Assembly (NCBI GenBank): GCA_044227985.1
Contig: JBGAVT010000009.1
Coordinates: forward strand, 1-45,384
Direction of reading: 5' to 3'
Source: CAZUNB01 sp044227985
GTDB lineage: Bacteria; Patescibacteriota; Saccharimonadia; Saccharimonadales; JAGPDM01
DNA length: 45,384 bases
The position numbers and the translations under genes are program-made. The notes beneath the pieces were generated by a model. The model saw nothing but the letters and a program-made list of their open reading frames with translations, had not been told where the DNA came from and did no database searches. Below, one piece after another: positions 8,697 through 16,899 of this stretch (position 1 is the first letter of the stretch; the number at the start of each line of letters is the position of its first letter).

Positions 8697-9403
8697 AAAA
8701 GGTCGGCATAATGCAGCCGTACTTCTTTCCTTACCTAGGTTATTTTAGCCTTATTAAACATACAGATACTTTCATTTTGCTTGATACGGTGCAATACATG
8801 CGTCATGGTTGGATTGAACGGAATAGGATACTGAAACAGGGAGACGGGTGGCTCTACGTGAAGGTGCCGTTAATAAAAGACTCCAGAGAATCACTGATTA
8901 AAGATATAAAACTAGACAAGAACCAGCCTTGGGCGACAAAAGTTAAAGCACAAATGCAGGTCTATAGAAAGACAGCACCATATTACTCGTCAGTTGCTCC
9001 GCTAATCGAAGAGGTGCTTGCGAGGGAATATGAGGGCATAACCGAGCTAAATAAAGCATCTATGGGTATAGTGTGTGACTATCTTGGTATAGAGAACGAT
9101 ATACGTGTCTTTTCAGAGATGGATGTAAATATCGTAGATCCAAATGCTCCAGATGAATGGGCATTAAATATATGCATAGCGATGGATATAAAAGAATATT
9201 GGAACCCACCGGGTGGAAGATCTTTTTTTGATAAATCTAAGTATGATAAAGCTGGAGTGAAAATAAGATTTCATGAGATCGAACCATATATATATAATCA
9301 AGGTAATAGAGAATTTGAGCCAGGACTCTCAGCGATAGATACTTTGATGTTTAATTCCATAAACGACATTAATGGCATGTTGGATAAATATGAACTCACC
9401 TAA
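8678..9403 (+). CDS. WbqC-like family protein
   Basis: A 241-residue protein with the clear WbqC signature near the N-terminus: KKVGIMQPYFFPYLGYF, then DTFILLDTVQYMRHGWIERNRI (residues about 5-50), and further conserved WNPPGGRSFFDKSKY. Members occur in O-antigen and capsule clusters beside DegT aminotransferases and acyltransferases; they are thought to take part in sugar modification, and the exact reaction is not settled to my knowledge. It overlaps the aminotransferase by 19 nt and the next gene by 14 nt, so translation is probably coupled. Confidence 0.88.
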   Translation: MQAPKIKKVGIMQPYFFPYLGYFSLIKHTDTFILLDTVQYMRHGWIERNRILKQGDGWLYVKVPLIKDSRESLIKDIKLDKNQPWATKVKAQMQVYRKTAPYYSSVAPLIEEVLAREYEGITELNKASMGIVCDYLGIENDIRVFSEMDVNIVDPNAPDEWALNICIAMDIKEYWNPPGGRSFFDKSKYDKAGVKIRFHEIEPYIYNQGNREFEPGLSAIDTLMFNSINDINGMLDKYELT

Positions 9404-10349
9404 ACCAATAGGCGGCTACTTCGGTATTGAGCAAGACTTAAAGCCGTCAAATCCTGTTCACTCTGGAGCAGTTATGTTGAACAGTGCAAGAAATTCGCTC
9501 GAGTATATTTTAAAGACCCGCTATGTGTCCAAGCTTTACCTGCCAAAATATATTTGCGATGTAATGCTGGAGCCTATGAAAAAACTAAATATCAATTATG
9601 AGCTTTACGGACTATCCAAGGAGCTGCATCTTGCAAGCAGAATAGAGTTAAAGGAGAACGAACTCATCCTCTGCGTAAATTATTTTGGCATCATGGATGA
9701 TTACTGTGATCGTCTAGTAGAAGAATACGGGGACAGGCTTATAGTCGATGCTAGTCAGGCATTTTACTATCGCAGTCCTGGAACGCATACGATTTATAGT
9801 CCACGCAAATTTCTAGGTGTGCCAGATGGAGGAATGCTCTATTCTGACGAGGTTTTAGACGGCGAACTAGATGTCGACATCTCTTACGAGCGCGCAAGCC
9901 ACCTGCTTAAAAGAATTGATATCGGTGCTGAAAAGGGCTATTCAGACTTCGTTCGCAACGATAGAAGCCTTATTAACCAACCGATAAAACAGATGTCGAA
10001 TCTGACTAAAATACTGCTTAGGTCCGTAAATCACGACGCCGTAGTGGAAAAAAGACTTAGTAATTTTAATATACTTGCCAAAGCACTGGAAGAGAAAAAT
10101 GAGATGCGAGTCGATGGCGGATTTACATGCCCGATGGTCTATCCATTTTTAACAAATAACAAAAATATACGGTCTAAGCTAATTAAAGAGAAAGTGTTCG
10201 TTGCAACTTATTGGCCAAATATTTTTGAGTGGTCTAAGCCAAGCGAAGTTGAATATAAGCTGGCGGAAAGTATACTTCCTCTACCGATAGACCAAAGGTA
10301 CGGACAGGTTGAAATGGAAAGAATAGCAGAGTTAATCAATGGAAGTTAA
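9390..10349 (+). CDS. Short DegT-like PLP-fold protein of unknown substrate
   Basis: A 319-residue protein that looks like a divergent, shortened DegT-type aminotransferase. It keeps an aspartate in LIVDASQAF (D120, equivalent to the pyridine-binding Asp), a lysine in YSPRKFLGVPDGGML (K140, equivalent to the PLP lysine, followed by a Gly-Gly) and LNSARNSLEYIL at the phosphate-loop position. It lacks the long substrate domain of full enzymes (about 370-400 residues). The ATG at 9390 is preferred over 9372 because TTGGAT lies just upstream; it overlaps the WbqC-like gene by 14 nt. It could be an active aminotransferase or a partner subunit. A specific product cannot be named. Confidence 0.72.
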   Translation: MNSPKPIGGYFGIEQDLKPSNPVHSGAVMLNSARNSLEYILKTRYVSKLYLPKYICDVMLEPMKKLNINYELYGLSKELHLASRIELKENELILCVNYFGIMDDYCDRLVEEYGDRLIVDASQAFYYRSPGTHTIYSPRKFLGVPDGGMLYSDEVLDGELDVDISYERASHLLKRIDIGAEKGYSDFVRNDRSLINQPIKQMSNLTKILLRSVNHDAVVEKRLSNFNILAKALEEKNEMRVDGGFTCPMVYPFLTNNKNIRSKLIKEKVFVATYWPNIFEWSKPSEVEYKLAESILPLPIDQRYGQVEMERIAELINGS

Positions 10350-10824
10350 AATCAGGCCTTTGCAAGATAAAGACGCCTATACATCTGTTGTATGGAGAAA
10401 CATTCCTGAAATATGGAAGATGACAGGCTCTTCACCCGATAGAGAAATTACTATCGAGGATGAGTTGAATTGGATAAAAAAAGTTATCAATGAAGAAACA
10501 AGTAGGAGGTGCGCTATCGTTGCCGATGGGGTTTATGTAGGCAACATCTATCTGACTGATATTGGAAACAAAACCGCCGAACTCCACATATTTATCGGTG
10601 ACAAAAGATACTGGGGGAAAGGTGTCGCAAAAGAAGCTACAAGACAGATTATAGACTATGCAAAAGATACCCTAAGACTAGATTCAGTATACCTGGAAGT
10701 TAGAAGAGAGAACTCCGCGGCTCGTAAAGTGTATGAAAAGATCGGCTTTGAGGAGAAAAATAATAATAAAGAGTTTATTATCATGTTGCTAAAATTAAGG
10801 CACGATGGAGGTCGCGAGAGATGA
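10339..10824 (+). CDS. GNAT-family N-acetyltransferase (RimJ/RimL-like)
   Basis: A 161-residue GNAT protein. Strand beta4 is followed by the acetyl-CoA loop in GDKRYWGKGVAKEATRQI (Q/RxxGxG/A form), then LDSVYLEVRRENSAARKVYEKIGF, the typical last motif of RimJ/RimL and PseH-like enzymes. It overlaps the PLP protein by 11 nt and ends in an ATGA overlap with the GT2. In this setting the likely role is N-acylation of the amino sugar made by the upstream aminotransferase, giving an N-acetylamino deoxyhexose; protein acetylation is the alternative. Confidence 0.85.
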   Translation: MEVKIRPLQDKDAYTSVVWRNIPEIWKMTGSSPDREITIEDELNWIKKVINEETSRRCAIVADGVYVGNIYLTDIGNKTAELHIFIGDKRYWGKGVAKEATRQIIDYAKDTLRLDSVYLEVRRENSAARKVYEKIGFEEKNNNKEFIIMLLKLRHDGGRER

Positions 10825-11915
10825 AGAACTCGATTAAAGTAAGTATTCTCAGCATCACATACAATCAGTCTGACTATATTCGCGAGGCACTAGATTCGTT
10901 TATTATGCAAAAGACAAATTTTAAATTTGAAGTGATAATACACGACGATGCTTCGACTGACGGAACGAAGGAAATACTACAGGAGTATCAAAAAAAATAT
11001 CCTGAAATAATTAAGCCAGTTTATGAAAAAGAAAATCAATATTCAAAAGAAAACTTTGAATTTATTACTGATATGTATAAGAGCGCTAACGGCGATTATA
11101 TAGCTTTTTGTGAGGGTGATGATTTTTGGACCGATGAGAACAAACTACAAATACAAGTGGATAAAATGGAAAAAAATCCTAAGGCATCAATCTGCTTTCA
11201 TCAAGTAAATATCTCATTTGAGGCTAATGAAGAAAGCGACGAGATTTGGCCATCAAAAGATGGTGAATTTACAGTCCGCAGATTGTTAAAAGAAAACTTC
11301 ATTCAAACAAATTCAGTTTTATATCGAAGGCAAGACTACTCAACGATGAAAAGCGATATTATGCCTGGAGACTGGTATGCGCATCTTTATCATGCACGGT
11401 TTGGTGAGATTATATTCATCGGTAAATCTATGAGCACTTACCGAAGGCATGAGGGTGGTGTTTGGTGGGATTCACATAAAAACCTTTATAAAATTTGGAT
11501 AAAGTATGGATTGAAGTTTTTAAAATTTGATGAAGAAATTATTCGATTATATGGAGACAGCCCGGAATACAGGGCAGCCATTGAATCTAAGACGTACAAT
11601 GATATACGGAGTTTGGCGCAGGTAGACATTGATCATAATACGCAACTTATCGTAGGTGCTATAGAGAATTACCCTGAACTTATGCACTTATATACTAAGA
11701 TGGACCTATTAGAGGATAATAAGCTTAAGCAAGAGGCAGGAATACCCAAACTTGAACTAGAGTCATTGAAGTTTGAAAATAACAACAACAAAACAACCAT
11801 CAATGATCTTTCTGATCAGTTGAAAATTCTTCAGACGAGGCTTGAGCTTATCGAAGAATCGCGAACATGGAGACTTAGAGCTAGGTTTGTACGCTTACTT
11901 AGAAAAGAGAAATGA
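10821..11915 (+). CDS. Glycosyltransferase family 2 with C-terminal coiled coil
   Basis: A 364-residue GT-A enzyme. It opens with KVSILSITYNQSDYIREALDSF, then VIIHDDASTDGT (donor Asp), DYIAFCEGDDFWTD (DxD region) and MPGDWYAHLYHARFGEIIFI (acceptor side), typical of the GT2 subgroup of capsule and fucosyl/glucosyl-type transferases. Residues about 300-350 form a likely coiled coil (ELESLKFENNNNKTTINDLS and onward), ending in a basic tail RARFVRLLRKEK that may touch membrane. It is the last gene of the wzm-led operon and probably attaches the amino sugar made by the preceding genes. Confidence 0.87.
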   Translation: MKNSIKVSILSITYNQSDYIREALDSFIMQKTNFKFEVIIHDDASTDGTKEILQEYQKKYPEIIKPVYEKENQYSKENFEFITDMYKSANGDYIAFCEGDDFWTDENKLQIQVDKMEKNPKASICFHQVNISFEANEESDEIWPSKDGEFTVRRLLKENFIQTNSVLYRRQDYSTMKSDIMPGDWYAHLYHARFGEIIFIGKSMSTYRRHEGGVWWDSHKNLYKIWIKYGLKFLKFDEEIIRLYGDSPEYRAAIESKTYNDIRSLAQVDIDHNTQLIVGAIENYPELMHLYTKMDLLEDNKLKQEAGIPKLELESLKFENNNNKTTINDLSDQLKILQTRLELIEESRTWRLRARFVRLLRKEK

Positions 11916-12254
11916 AAGAAATGTAGGCTGTTCTTGTGTTTCAGCATGAAAATTAAAAGATACTTCTGCCTCTTTTTTCATTCTTGGCAATCTGTAAAGT
12001 ATGTCATCTTCAGATGAGCGGGGATATACGTTTTTATTTTCTTTTGTATGAAATCAACGAGTAAAAACTATCTGCTCACACTTAGCATGACTGAACACGA
12101 TTGTCTCTGATGTTTTGCGCCTGCATTGAACGGTCTTAGTCAGAAAACACTTCAAGCCTCGTTTGTTCTAGCCAGTTCTGCTTGGTTGTTGAAGCTAATT
12201 CGCGACTTAATGCTTGCCTGTTAAGGGAAAGGAGATCGTAGTCATCAGGTCTTG
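11916..12254. other. Intergenic stretch with one coding-like remnant
   Basis: About 340 bases between the end of the wzm-led operon and the convergent acyltransferase gene. No intact gene is seen. On the minus strand a frame open from 12267 to the stop at 12136 reads protein-like (ARPDDYDLLSLNRQ, then TTKQNWLEQTRLEVFSD), but it has no start beyond a TTG and I do not recognise it. It may be the last piece of a decayed gene. No clear terminator is visible for either flanking gene. Confidence 0.3.
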
Positions 12255-13319
12255 CTACCAAGCAGTATCAGGCTGGTTAATTAATGGGTAGCGATCGGTC
12301 TTGATTCTCTTTTTTAGTTTGAGAGCTTTTGATTCTACTATGTGCCAAGATATCCAGCCCAGTATAATGCTGATAAATATGCTTGCACCAAACATTTTTA
12401 ACGGGTTGTTGGTCTCAGTAACTACGCAAAGCGCCTGCTGTACCGGCCAAGAATATATGTATACACCATAAGACATATCACCGATTTTGCTGAAGCTAGA
12501 AAAAACCGGTGATCTTCCTAGTGAAAACAACGAATACGATAAAAATACAGCAGCAATTAAGGGGATGAAGCTATCGAATGAAAGTGAAAGAATTAATAGT
12601 GCTACTAGTGATATGGCCCCCCATTTATAACTAAGAGATATTTCGGATTTGTACTTATACAGAACTACACCGGAGAAAAACATCAACGACCACAACAATA
12701 GAACATCTATTCTCAGATAAAAAAGACTTAAACTAAAAAAACCTGGATTCACAAATATCGCAATTAACTCCATCACAAACAATATAATCCAAAGGTGCAG
12801 GGCGCTAACCTTCTTGTATACATTAAATACACCTATTAAAGCGATCAAGATATATAAAGTGAACTCATAGGGTAGTGTCCATATAGAGCCGTTGACGGTG
12901 GGTGCAAATGGGTTGCTTGTGAACACACCAGGAAGTTCAGTAGATATGTTGTATAAAAAAATATTACTTAGGTACGATATAGTTCCTTGCTGGAAAATAT
13001 AGTCCGCAAACCTAAAGCTACTAAAAAATATACCGAGGATAATTATGCAGATGATTATGTTGACCGCTAAACCTGGAAATATTCTCAAAGCTCTTTTAGC
13101 AAAAAATACGTTGAACCTAGGGTACTGATCCCAGGATGCAGAAATTAAGTAGCCGCTTAGTATGAAAAAAATCCAGACTGCCACCGCACCTAGACTAATG
13201 TCTGTATTAGGGATAAGTGGCTCTTTGTTTCCGGTTACCGCGAAAGAATGACTGAATACAACACATCCTGCAGCTATAAATCTTATGAAATCTAAAGAGT
13301 TTTTTCTAGGCAAGCCCAT
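12255..13319 (-). CDS. Acyltransferase 3 family membrane protein (OafA/YrhL type)
   Basis: An integral membrane O-acyltransferase of 354 residues with about ten helices. It begins NSLDFIRFIAAGCVVFSHSF, carrying the family arginine and the catalytic-type histidine, and later has NGSIWTLPYEFTLYILIALIG and, near the end, GDMSYGVYIYSWPVQQALC, all hallmarks of PF01757. It would transfer an acetyl or similar group to a glycan residue. The ATG at 13319 is preferred over the GTG at 13337 because GGGGA lies 12 nt before it. The C-terminus (VESKALKLKKRIKTDRYPLIN) is also found in a broken copy on the opposite strand at 13582-13880, so the locus once held two related acyltransferases. Confidence 0.9.
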   Translation of the reverse strand: MGLPRKNSLDFIRFIAAGCVVFSHSFAVTGNKEPLIPNTDISLGAVAVWIFFILSGYLISASWDQYPRFNVFFAKRALRIFPGLAVNIIICIIILGIFFSSFRFADYIFQQGTISYLSNIFLYNISTELPGVFTSNPFAPTVNGSIWTLPYEFTLYILIALIGVFNVYKKVSALHLWIILFVMELIAIFVNPGFFSLSLFYLRIDVLLLWSLMFFSGVVLYKYKSEISLSYKWGAISLVALLILSLSFDSFIPLIAAVFLSYSLFSLGRSPVFSSFSKIGDMSYGVYIYSWPVQQALCVVTETNNPLKMFGASIFISIILGWISWHIVESKALKLKKRIKTDRYPLINQPDTAW

Positions 13320-13446
13320 ATGACAACATTTCCCCACTTATCGATAAATATTTATATTAACTTTAGCAGATTAAAGGTGCTGCTGCTGTGCAAGATTCTC
13401 GTTGAGCAATTAATAACTCAACAGTCTTTGCTAGTTTTCATCGATT

Positions 13447-13641
13447 TCAAGGCATGCTAGAGGACCCTATCCTTACATCGACATTAAGGCATGTTTCGTC
13501 TTGTTTGTTTGTCATAACCTCTAATGTCCCATCTTTAAGTGTTGTTACTGCTTTAACCAGAGTGGCTCCTATCTCGCTCAATTCTATGACAAGAGCTTTG
13601 TGGATAATTCCTGGATTATTGTTAATATAGTTGTTGCAATA
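13447..13641 (-). other. Coding-like fragment, unidentified
   Basis: A minus-strand frame open from just after a TAG (13642-13644) to TGA (13447-13449). It reads GIIHKALVIELSEIGATLVK, then AVTTLKDGTLEVMTNKQDET, then CLNVDVRIGSSSMP. The composition is that of a soluble protein rather than noise. There is no ATG at the front, and its upstream end runs into the acyltransferase remnant on the other strand. It is probably the 3' end of a gene lost by rearrangement. I do not recognise a family. Confidence 0.3.
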
Positions 13642-13880
13642 CTATTGCTCGGTGTTTTTGGTGAACTAAATTTTGTGATATATACGTGCGGTATATACAT
13701 ATACTCATTTCTGGCTCAACAACCACTCTATGCACTCGTAGAACTATTAACCTATTTAACTTTTTAGCGAGACTACTAGTTAGTGTTATCGGTGTATTAT
13801 TATTCTGCCGCACCATAGAATTAAAAGCTCTTAGGTTAAAAAAGAAAATCAGAATTGACCGCTACCTCTTGGTTAATTAG
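13582..13880 (+). pseudogene. Degenerate 3' end of an acyltransferase 3 gene
   Basis: Frame 13582 reads FVIYTCGIYIYSFLAQQPLY followed by ALVELL and then a stop at 13765. Frame 13686 continues the match with LLVSVIGVLLFCRTIELKAL and RLKKKIRIDRYLLVN up to 13880. Together these align with the C-terminal 70 residues of the intact acyltransferase at 12255 (GVYIYSWPVQQALC ... VESKALKLKKRIKTDRYPLIN), with a frameshift near 13740-13765. The remaining parts of this gap (13338-13446 and 13881-13979) show nothing I can identify. The remnant is on the opposite strand to the intact gene, so it arose by inverted duplication or by loss of a second related gene. Confidence 0.75.
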
Positions 13881-13979
13881 CCAGATAGCCAATGGTGATG
13901 AATTCGCTTAGAATCATGTCGCTAGCCGAGACAAAAAAATAAAAGTTTTCTATGCTCGCTGTACTTTGTCCGATTATTT

Positions 13980-15326
13980 TTACTCAAGCGAAGCAAGTAT
14001 GTCTTTAATAGAAGCCACACTAATAGATTTAGACCAATCATTTTCTATTGAGGTCGTCTTAAGGTCCTTCATGCGACTATCGTAAGATTTTCCTGCAGCC
14101 AGCTTAATTGCACCAGCCATTGATTCAACGCCAATGTCAGAAATAAAAATGTTTTTTGAGTAATTACTAAGGTCTTGCTTGAGTCCATATTTGGTCGTGA
14201 CGACTGCTGTCCCTATTGAGCTAAATTCGAGTGTTGGGTAGTTAGGGTGTGGAGCCATCATTGGCGAGACTGCCAGATCAACCGTTTTACTGAAATCAAT
14301 ATATTCTTGCAGGCCTATCTTTCCAAGATTCTCAATCTTTATACCAGAAGTAAGCTGTATAGCCGGTATATGGTCTTGCCCTGCCATAATGAATTCCCAG
14401 TCGTCTGGGACTATAAAGCCAGCCTTGACGGCGTAATCTATGCTTTCAAGTGCGGTAAGAAAGAGATTGCGGTGAACATTTGGACGACCGTATAGAAAAA
14501 GTTTCTTTTTCTCGCTCTTTTTCTTCTCTATAGCTGGTCCAGAGTCGATCCTGGAAACAGCTGGCTCAAAGTAAGTCGCGGATGGTTTTTTAAAAGCTTC
14601 GTAGCCACGATCTCGCATGAAGTCGTACATTAGCTTTGTGTTGCATAGCGGAATGTAGTTTTTGAGCTTGTAGGTTGCCTCAGCAAGCACATACTGATCA
14701 CTATTGTTATAGAAGATTGGTTCGTAGTCCTGGACAAGATAGATAAACTTTGAGGGAAGGGGTAGCCGGCTGAGCAGATGAGCGTCCCACCATGCAGAAG
14801 CAATATAAACGTCATCTGGATGCATGCTTACATAGCCGTAGATATTATATCGTCGATCAGCGACACTAACGACGTGTATTTTCTCTCCCGGTATATCAAG
14901 CCCCTCGTGCTTGAAAAACGTCGAAAGATCTTCTGGCCTGCCTGTTTTTAGGGTTTGTACGATTTTTATGTCAAGCTTCTTAACCTCCGCCACTCGGGCG
15001 GCAACAACGAGAGCAGTTGCAGTGCCACCATAAAAAGATTTACCATCGAGGGTTGGTAGAAATAGAACAACACACCCTTTTGAGCCGATAGCAGGAAGGG
15101 ACGGATTGATTGGAGTTACCTCAGGCAGTGAACCATAGTAAATTTTTTCGAGAGGGGTAGCGCCACTACGTCTAATGCTAAAATCAGTACCATCAATCAT
15201 CCGGCTTGTTTTTCCTTGAATTCTGTCAGATAAAGTCAGTGATTTCTCAAGAACCTTTGAGCCAATGCTGGCACTTTTTCTAATAGCCCGTAGTGCGCTG
15301 TTCTTAATCATTTTTTTAAACCCCAT
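13980..15326 (-). CDS. WsaF-like glycosyltransferase
   Basis: A GT-B enzyme of about 448 residues that matches the WsaF type of rhamnosyltransferase. Key pieces: VVLFLPTLDGKSFYGGTATA, YIASAWWDAHLLSRL, the hallmark FIYLVQDYEPIFYNNSDQYV, LFLYGRPNVHRNLFL, and a C-terminal PHPNYPTLEFSSIGTAVVTT (the acceptor or donor Glu region). WsaF of Geobacillus adds beta-1,2-L-rhamnose in an S-layer glycan, so rhamnose is a fair guess here with rml genes present. The frame extends to 15383, but this overlaps the preceding GT2. ATG at 15326 or at 15311 (preceded by TGGGG) is more likely. The N-terminal 60 residues are basic and may bind membrane. Confidence 0.85.
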   Translation of the reverse strand: MGFKKMIKNSALRAIRKSASIGSKVLEKSLTLSDRIQGKTSRMIDGTDFSIRRSGATPLEKIYYGSLPEVTPINPSLPAIGSKGCVVLFLPTLDGKSFYGGTATALVVAARVAEVKKLDIKIVQTLKTGRPEDLSTFFKHEGLDIPGEKIHVVSVADRRYNIYGYVSMHPDDVYIASAWWDAHLLSRLPLPSKFIYLVQDYEPIFYNNSDQYVLAEATYKLKNYIPLCNTKLMYDFMRDRGYEAFKKPSATYFEPAVSRIDSGPAIEKKKSEKKKLFLYGRPNVHRNLFLTALESIDYAVKAGFIVPDDWEFIMAGQDHIPAIQLTSGIKIENLGKIGLQEYIDFSKTVDLAVSPMMAPHPNYPTLEFSSIGTAVVTTKYGLKQDLSNYSKNIFISDIGVESMAGAIKLAAGKSYDSRMKDLKTTSIENDWSKSISVASIKDILASLE

Positions 15327-16176
15327 GTATTTTAATTGTTTTTGTAACCTCTGGTAAAAATGGATCGCCGACTTCTGGGTCAAATCCTTTTATGTAGCTT
15401 TTGTAAGACATATAAAAATCATTGTAGGCGATTGGTATGAACCTACGAGATTGACTTTCTTTGTGAAGAATATATCCGCCACTCTCATACCAGGTTTGGT
15501 GGCCTTTTTGATTGAGCCGCAGGCACAGGTCGACGTCGCCACCACAAATAATAAAATCCTCATCAAGACCACTAACTTCATCAAACTTTGCTCGAGTTAC
15601 AACATGGACGGCTCCAGTAACAGCCGACAGTGGCCGGCTTTCGTCGACATCATACGGGAATTCTTTTGTACCGGCTTGGGTTCTGGCGGTGTTATATCGA
15701 CTCCTTACATAGAGATGGTCGGCCTGGCCTTCCGGCACAAGAAAAACGCCTGCATGCTGAATAGTTTGTTCGTCACCAAATAACAATAGACATCCCACAA
15801 TTCCTATTTTCTTCTCTTGAGCCTTTGAGTGCATTCGTTCAATTAAACCCTGAGACTTCTCGCGTAGTTCAGTATCGTTATTTAAGAACATGAGCGTGTT
15901 GGCGGTCGTCTTGTTCGCCCCCCAGTTCATCATTTTCTGGTAATTAAAAGGCTTATCGTAAAGCCCTAAAGAAATATTAGGGTGCCGGTTGGCATATTCT
16001 TTGACAACATCAAGCTCCTCGTCGGAAGAGTTGTTGCTTATAAGAAAAATTTCTTTTACAGCGGGTCCATATTTAAAAAAAGAATCTAGGCAAGCGATAG
16101 TCATCGTAGATTTATCCTTGAAAGGAATGATCACGGACATGTCTAGAGGATTGTCTATGGTGCTTGGTGTGTTCAA
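15316..16176 (-). CDS. Glycosyltransferase family 2
   Basis: A GT-A enzyme of up to 286 residues. MSVIIPFKDKSTMTIACLDS opens the fold, followed by EIFLISNNSSDEE, FNYQKMMNWGANKTTANTL, MFLNNDTEL (DxD region), GAVHVVTRAKFDEV and GLDEDFIICGGDVDLCLRL. This layout is that of the GT2 domains found beside WsaF-like enzymes. The longest form starts at a TTG (16176), with a TAATAC box 5 nt upstream; the ATG at 16140 is the alternative and loses only 12 residues. No Shine-Dalgarno sequence is seen for either. It directly precedes the WsaF-like gene and overlaps it by about 10 nt. Confidence 0.85.
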   Translation of the reverse strand: MNTPSTIDNPLDMSVIIPFKDKSTMTIACLDSFFKYGPAVKEIFLISNNSSDEELDVVKEYANRHPNISLGLYDKPFNYQKMMNWGANKTTANTLMFLNNDTELREKSQGLIERMHSKAQEKKIGIVGCLLLFGDEQTIQHAGVFLVPEGQADHLYVRSRYNTARTQAGTKEFPYDVDESRPLSAVTGAVHVVTRAKFDEVSGLDEDFIICGGDVDLCLRLNQKGHQTWYESGGYILHKESQSRRFIPIAYNDFYMSYKSYIKGFDPEVGDPFLPEVTKTIKIHGV

Positions 16177-16199
16177 AACAAGTATTAGTTTAACAGACT

Positions 16200-16667
16200 T
16201 TAGGGTATTCTAAAACCAACACCTCCGTAGGTGTGTCCATAGTGGTAGACGGGCTATTACACTACGCGGCGGAAGCGGTAAAGAGATAGTTTCCGCTATG
16301 GGAGAGTCTATAAATTGGTGCTTGATTAGAGTGTTCAAAGCCAATAACTGTGTCATGGGCATATATGTCCATGACGTGATTTTGCGACACACACTTCGGC
16401 TGGGTCTTTCGTTAAGAGATAATTGTTGTGAGGTCTGAATGGAGCAGTCTATGTATCGGAGTTCCAGTCCTGCTAGGGTTTGTGTAGCTTGAGCTTGATC
16501 GGACAAAGCCAAACCAGTCACTTGCGCAGTCCCCAAAAATTTAGGTTGCCACAGGCTTCGTAAGGCGCTTCGCCATATCCGGCATTCAGGGCTGCCTAGT
16601 TTGGCTGGTAAGGGGTATAGTCATAAAGGCTGGTAGGTTTACGATACTGCCTGACTACACATTCAAA
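16200..16667 (-). pseudogene. Broken C-terminal half of a secreted TPYQPN-domain protein with DUF5648-like repeats
   Basis: Read on the minus strand, this region contains in order YRKPTSLYDYTPYQPN, a TAG, AALNAGYG, GNLNFWG, and after a frame change SDWFGF. These match RYTPYQPNQSALNAGYG and NRNFWAMFTDWFGS of the intact gene at 16900. It then continues with TPIHRLLHSD, SWTYMP, APIYRLSHSGNYLFTASAA, a stop, and finally GHTYGGVGFRIP and TAA at 16200. The last parts resemble the PVYRLYN...HFYTASAAERD...GWTYEGVGF repeats of DUF5648-type surface proteins. There are at least two in-frame stops and several frameshifts, and the N-terminal part is missing. So this is a dead relative with a different C-terminal repeat type from its intact neighbour. 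Confidence 0.8.
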
Positions 16668-16738
16668 TGACGAACAAAAATAAAGAGAGCCTTGAGGCGA
16701 CAGGCTATTTGGTGACTAACGACCAAAAATTATTAGTG

Positions 16739-16767
16739 GGAATGCCAATTGCTTGAACTGGCATTCC
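16739..16767 (-). repeat. Inverted repeat, possible weak terminator
   Basis: A perfect 9-base inverted repeat (GGAATGCCA / TGGCATTCC) with an 11-base loop, about 130 nt past the stop of the minus-strand surface protein gene. On that strand it is followed by an AT-rich stretch with TTTTT about 11 nt later rather than immediately, so terminator function is uncertain. The flanking 16668-16899 holds nothing else I can identify. Confidence 0.35.
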
Positions 16768-16899
16768 ATTCACAGTAGAAGCCTATAATTAACTAATCAC
16801 CTCAATCATGTGCAGCAACTACGGCTATTATGTCACCGAATTATCAGTTGCAACCTTAGGTGCTTTTCTAAAGCACGAGTGAGCGAAAAACTCATCATC

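Noticed and set aside
13622..13816. 64-codon minus-strand frame as a gene
   Set aside because: It is the antisense of the acyltransferase remnant, lacks a ribosome binding site, and its composition (His, Arg, Val rich) is that of a shadow frame.
16210..16536. 108-codon open frame on the minus strand as an independent gene
   Set aside because: It runs through several frames of the decayed TPYQPN/DUF5648-like gene; the protein-like pieces in the other frames match known repeats, so the open stretch is accidental.
16860..16876. GTGCTTT/AAAGCAC hairpin as terminator of the surface protein gene
   Set aside because: A 7-bp AT-rich stem with a 3-base loop and no T run on the minus strand; too weak to call.
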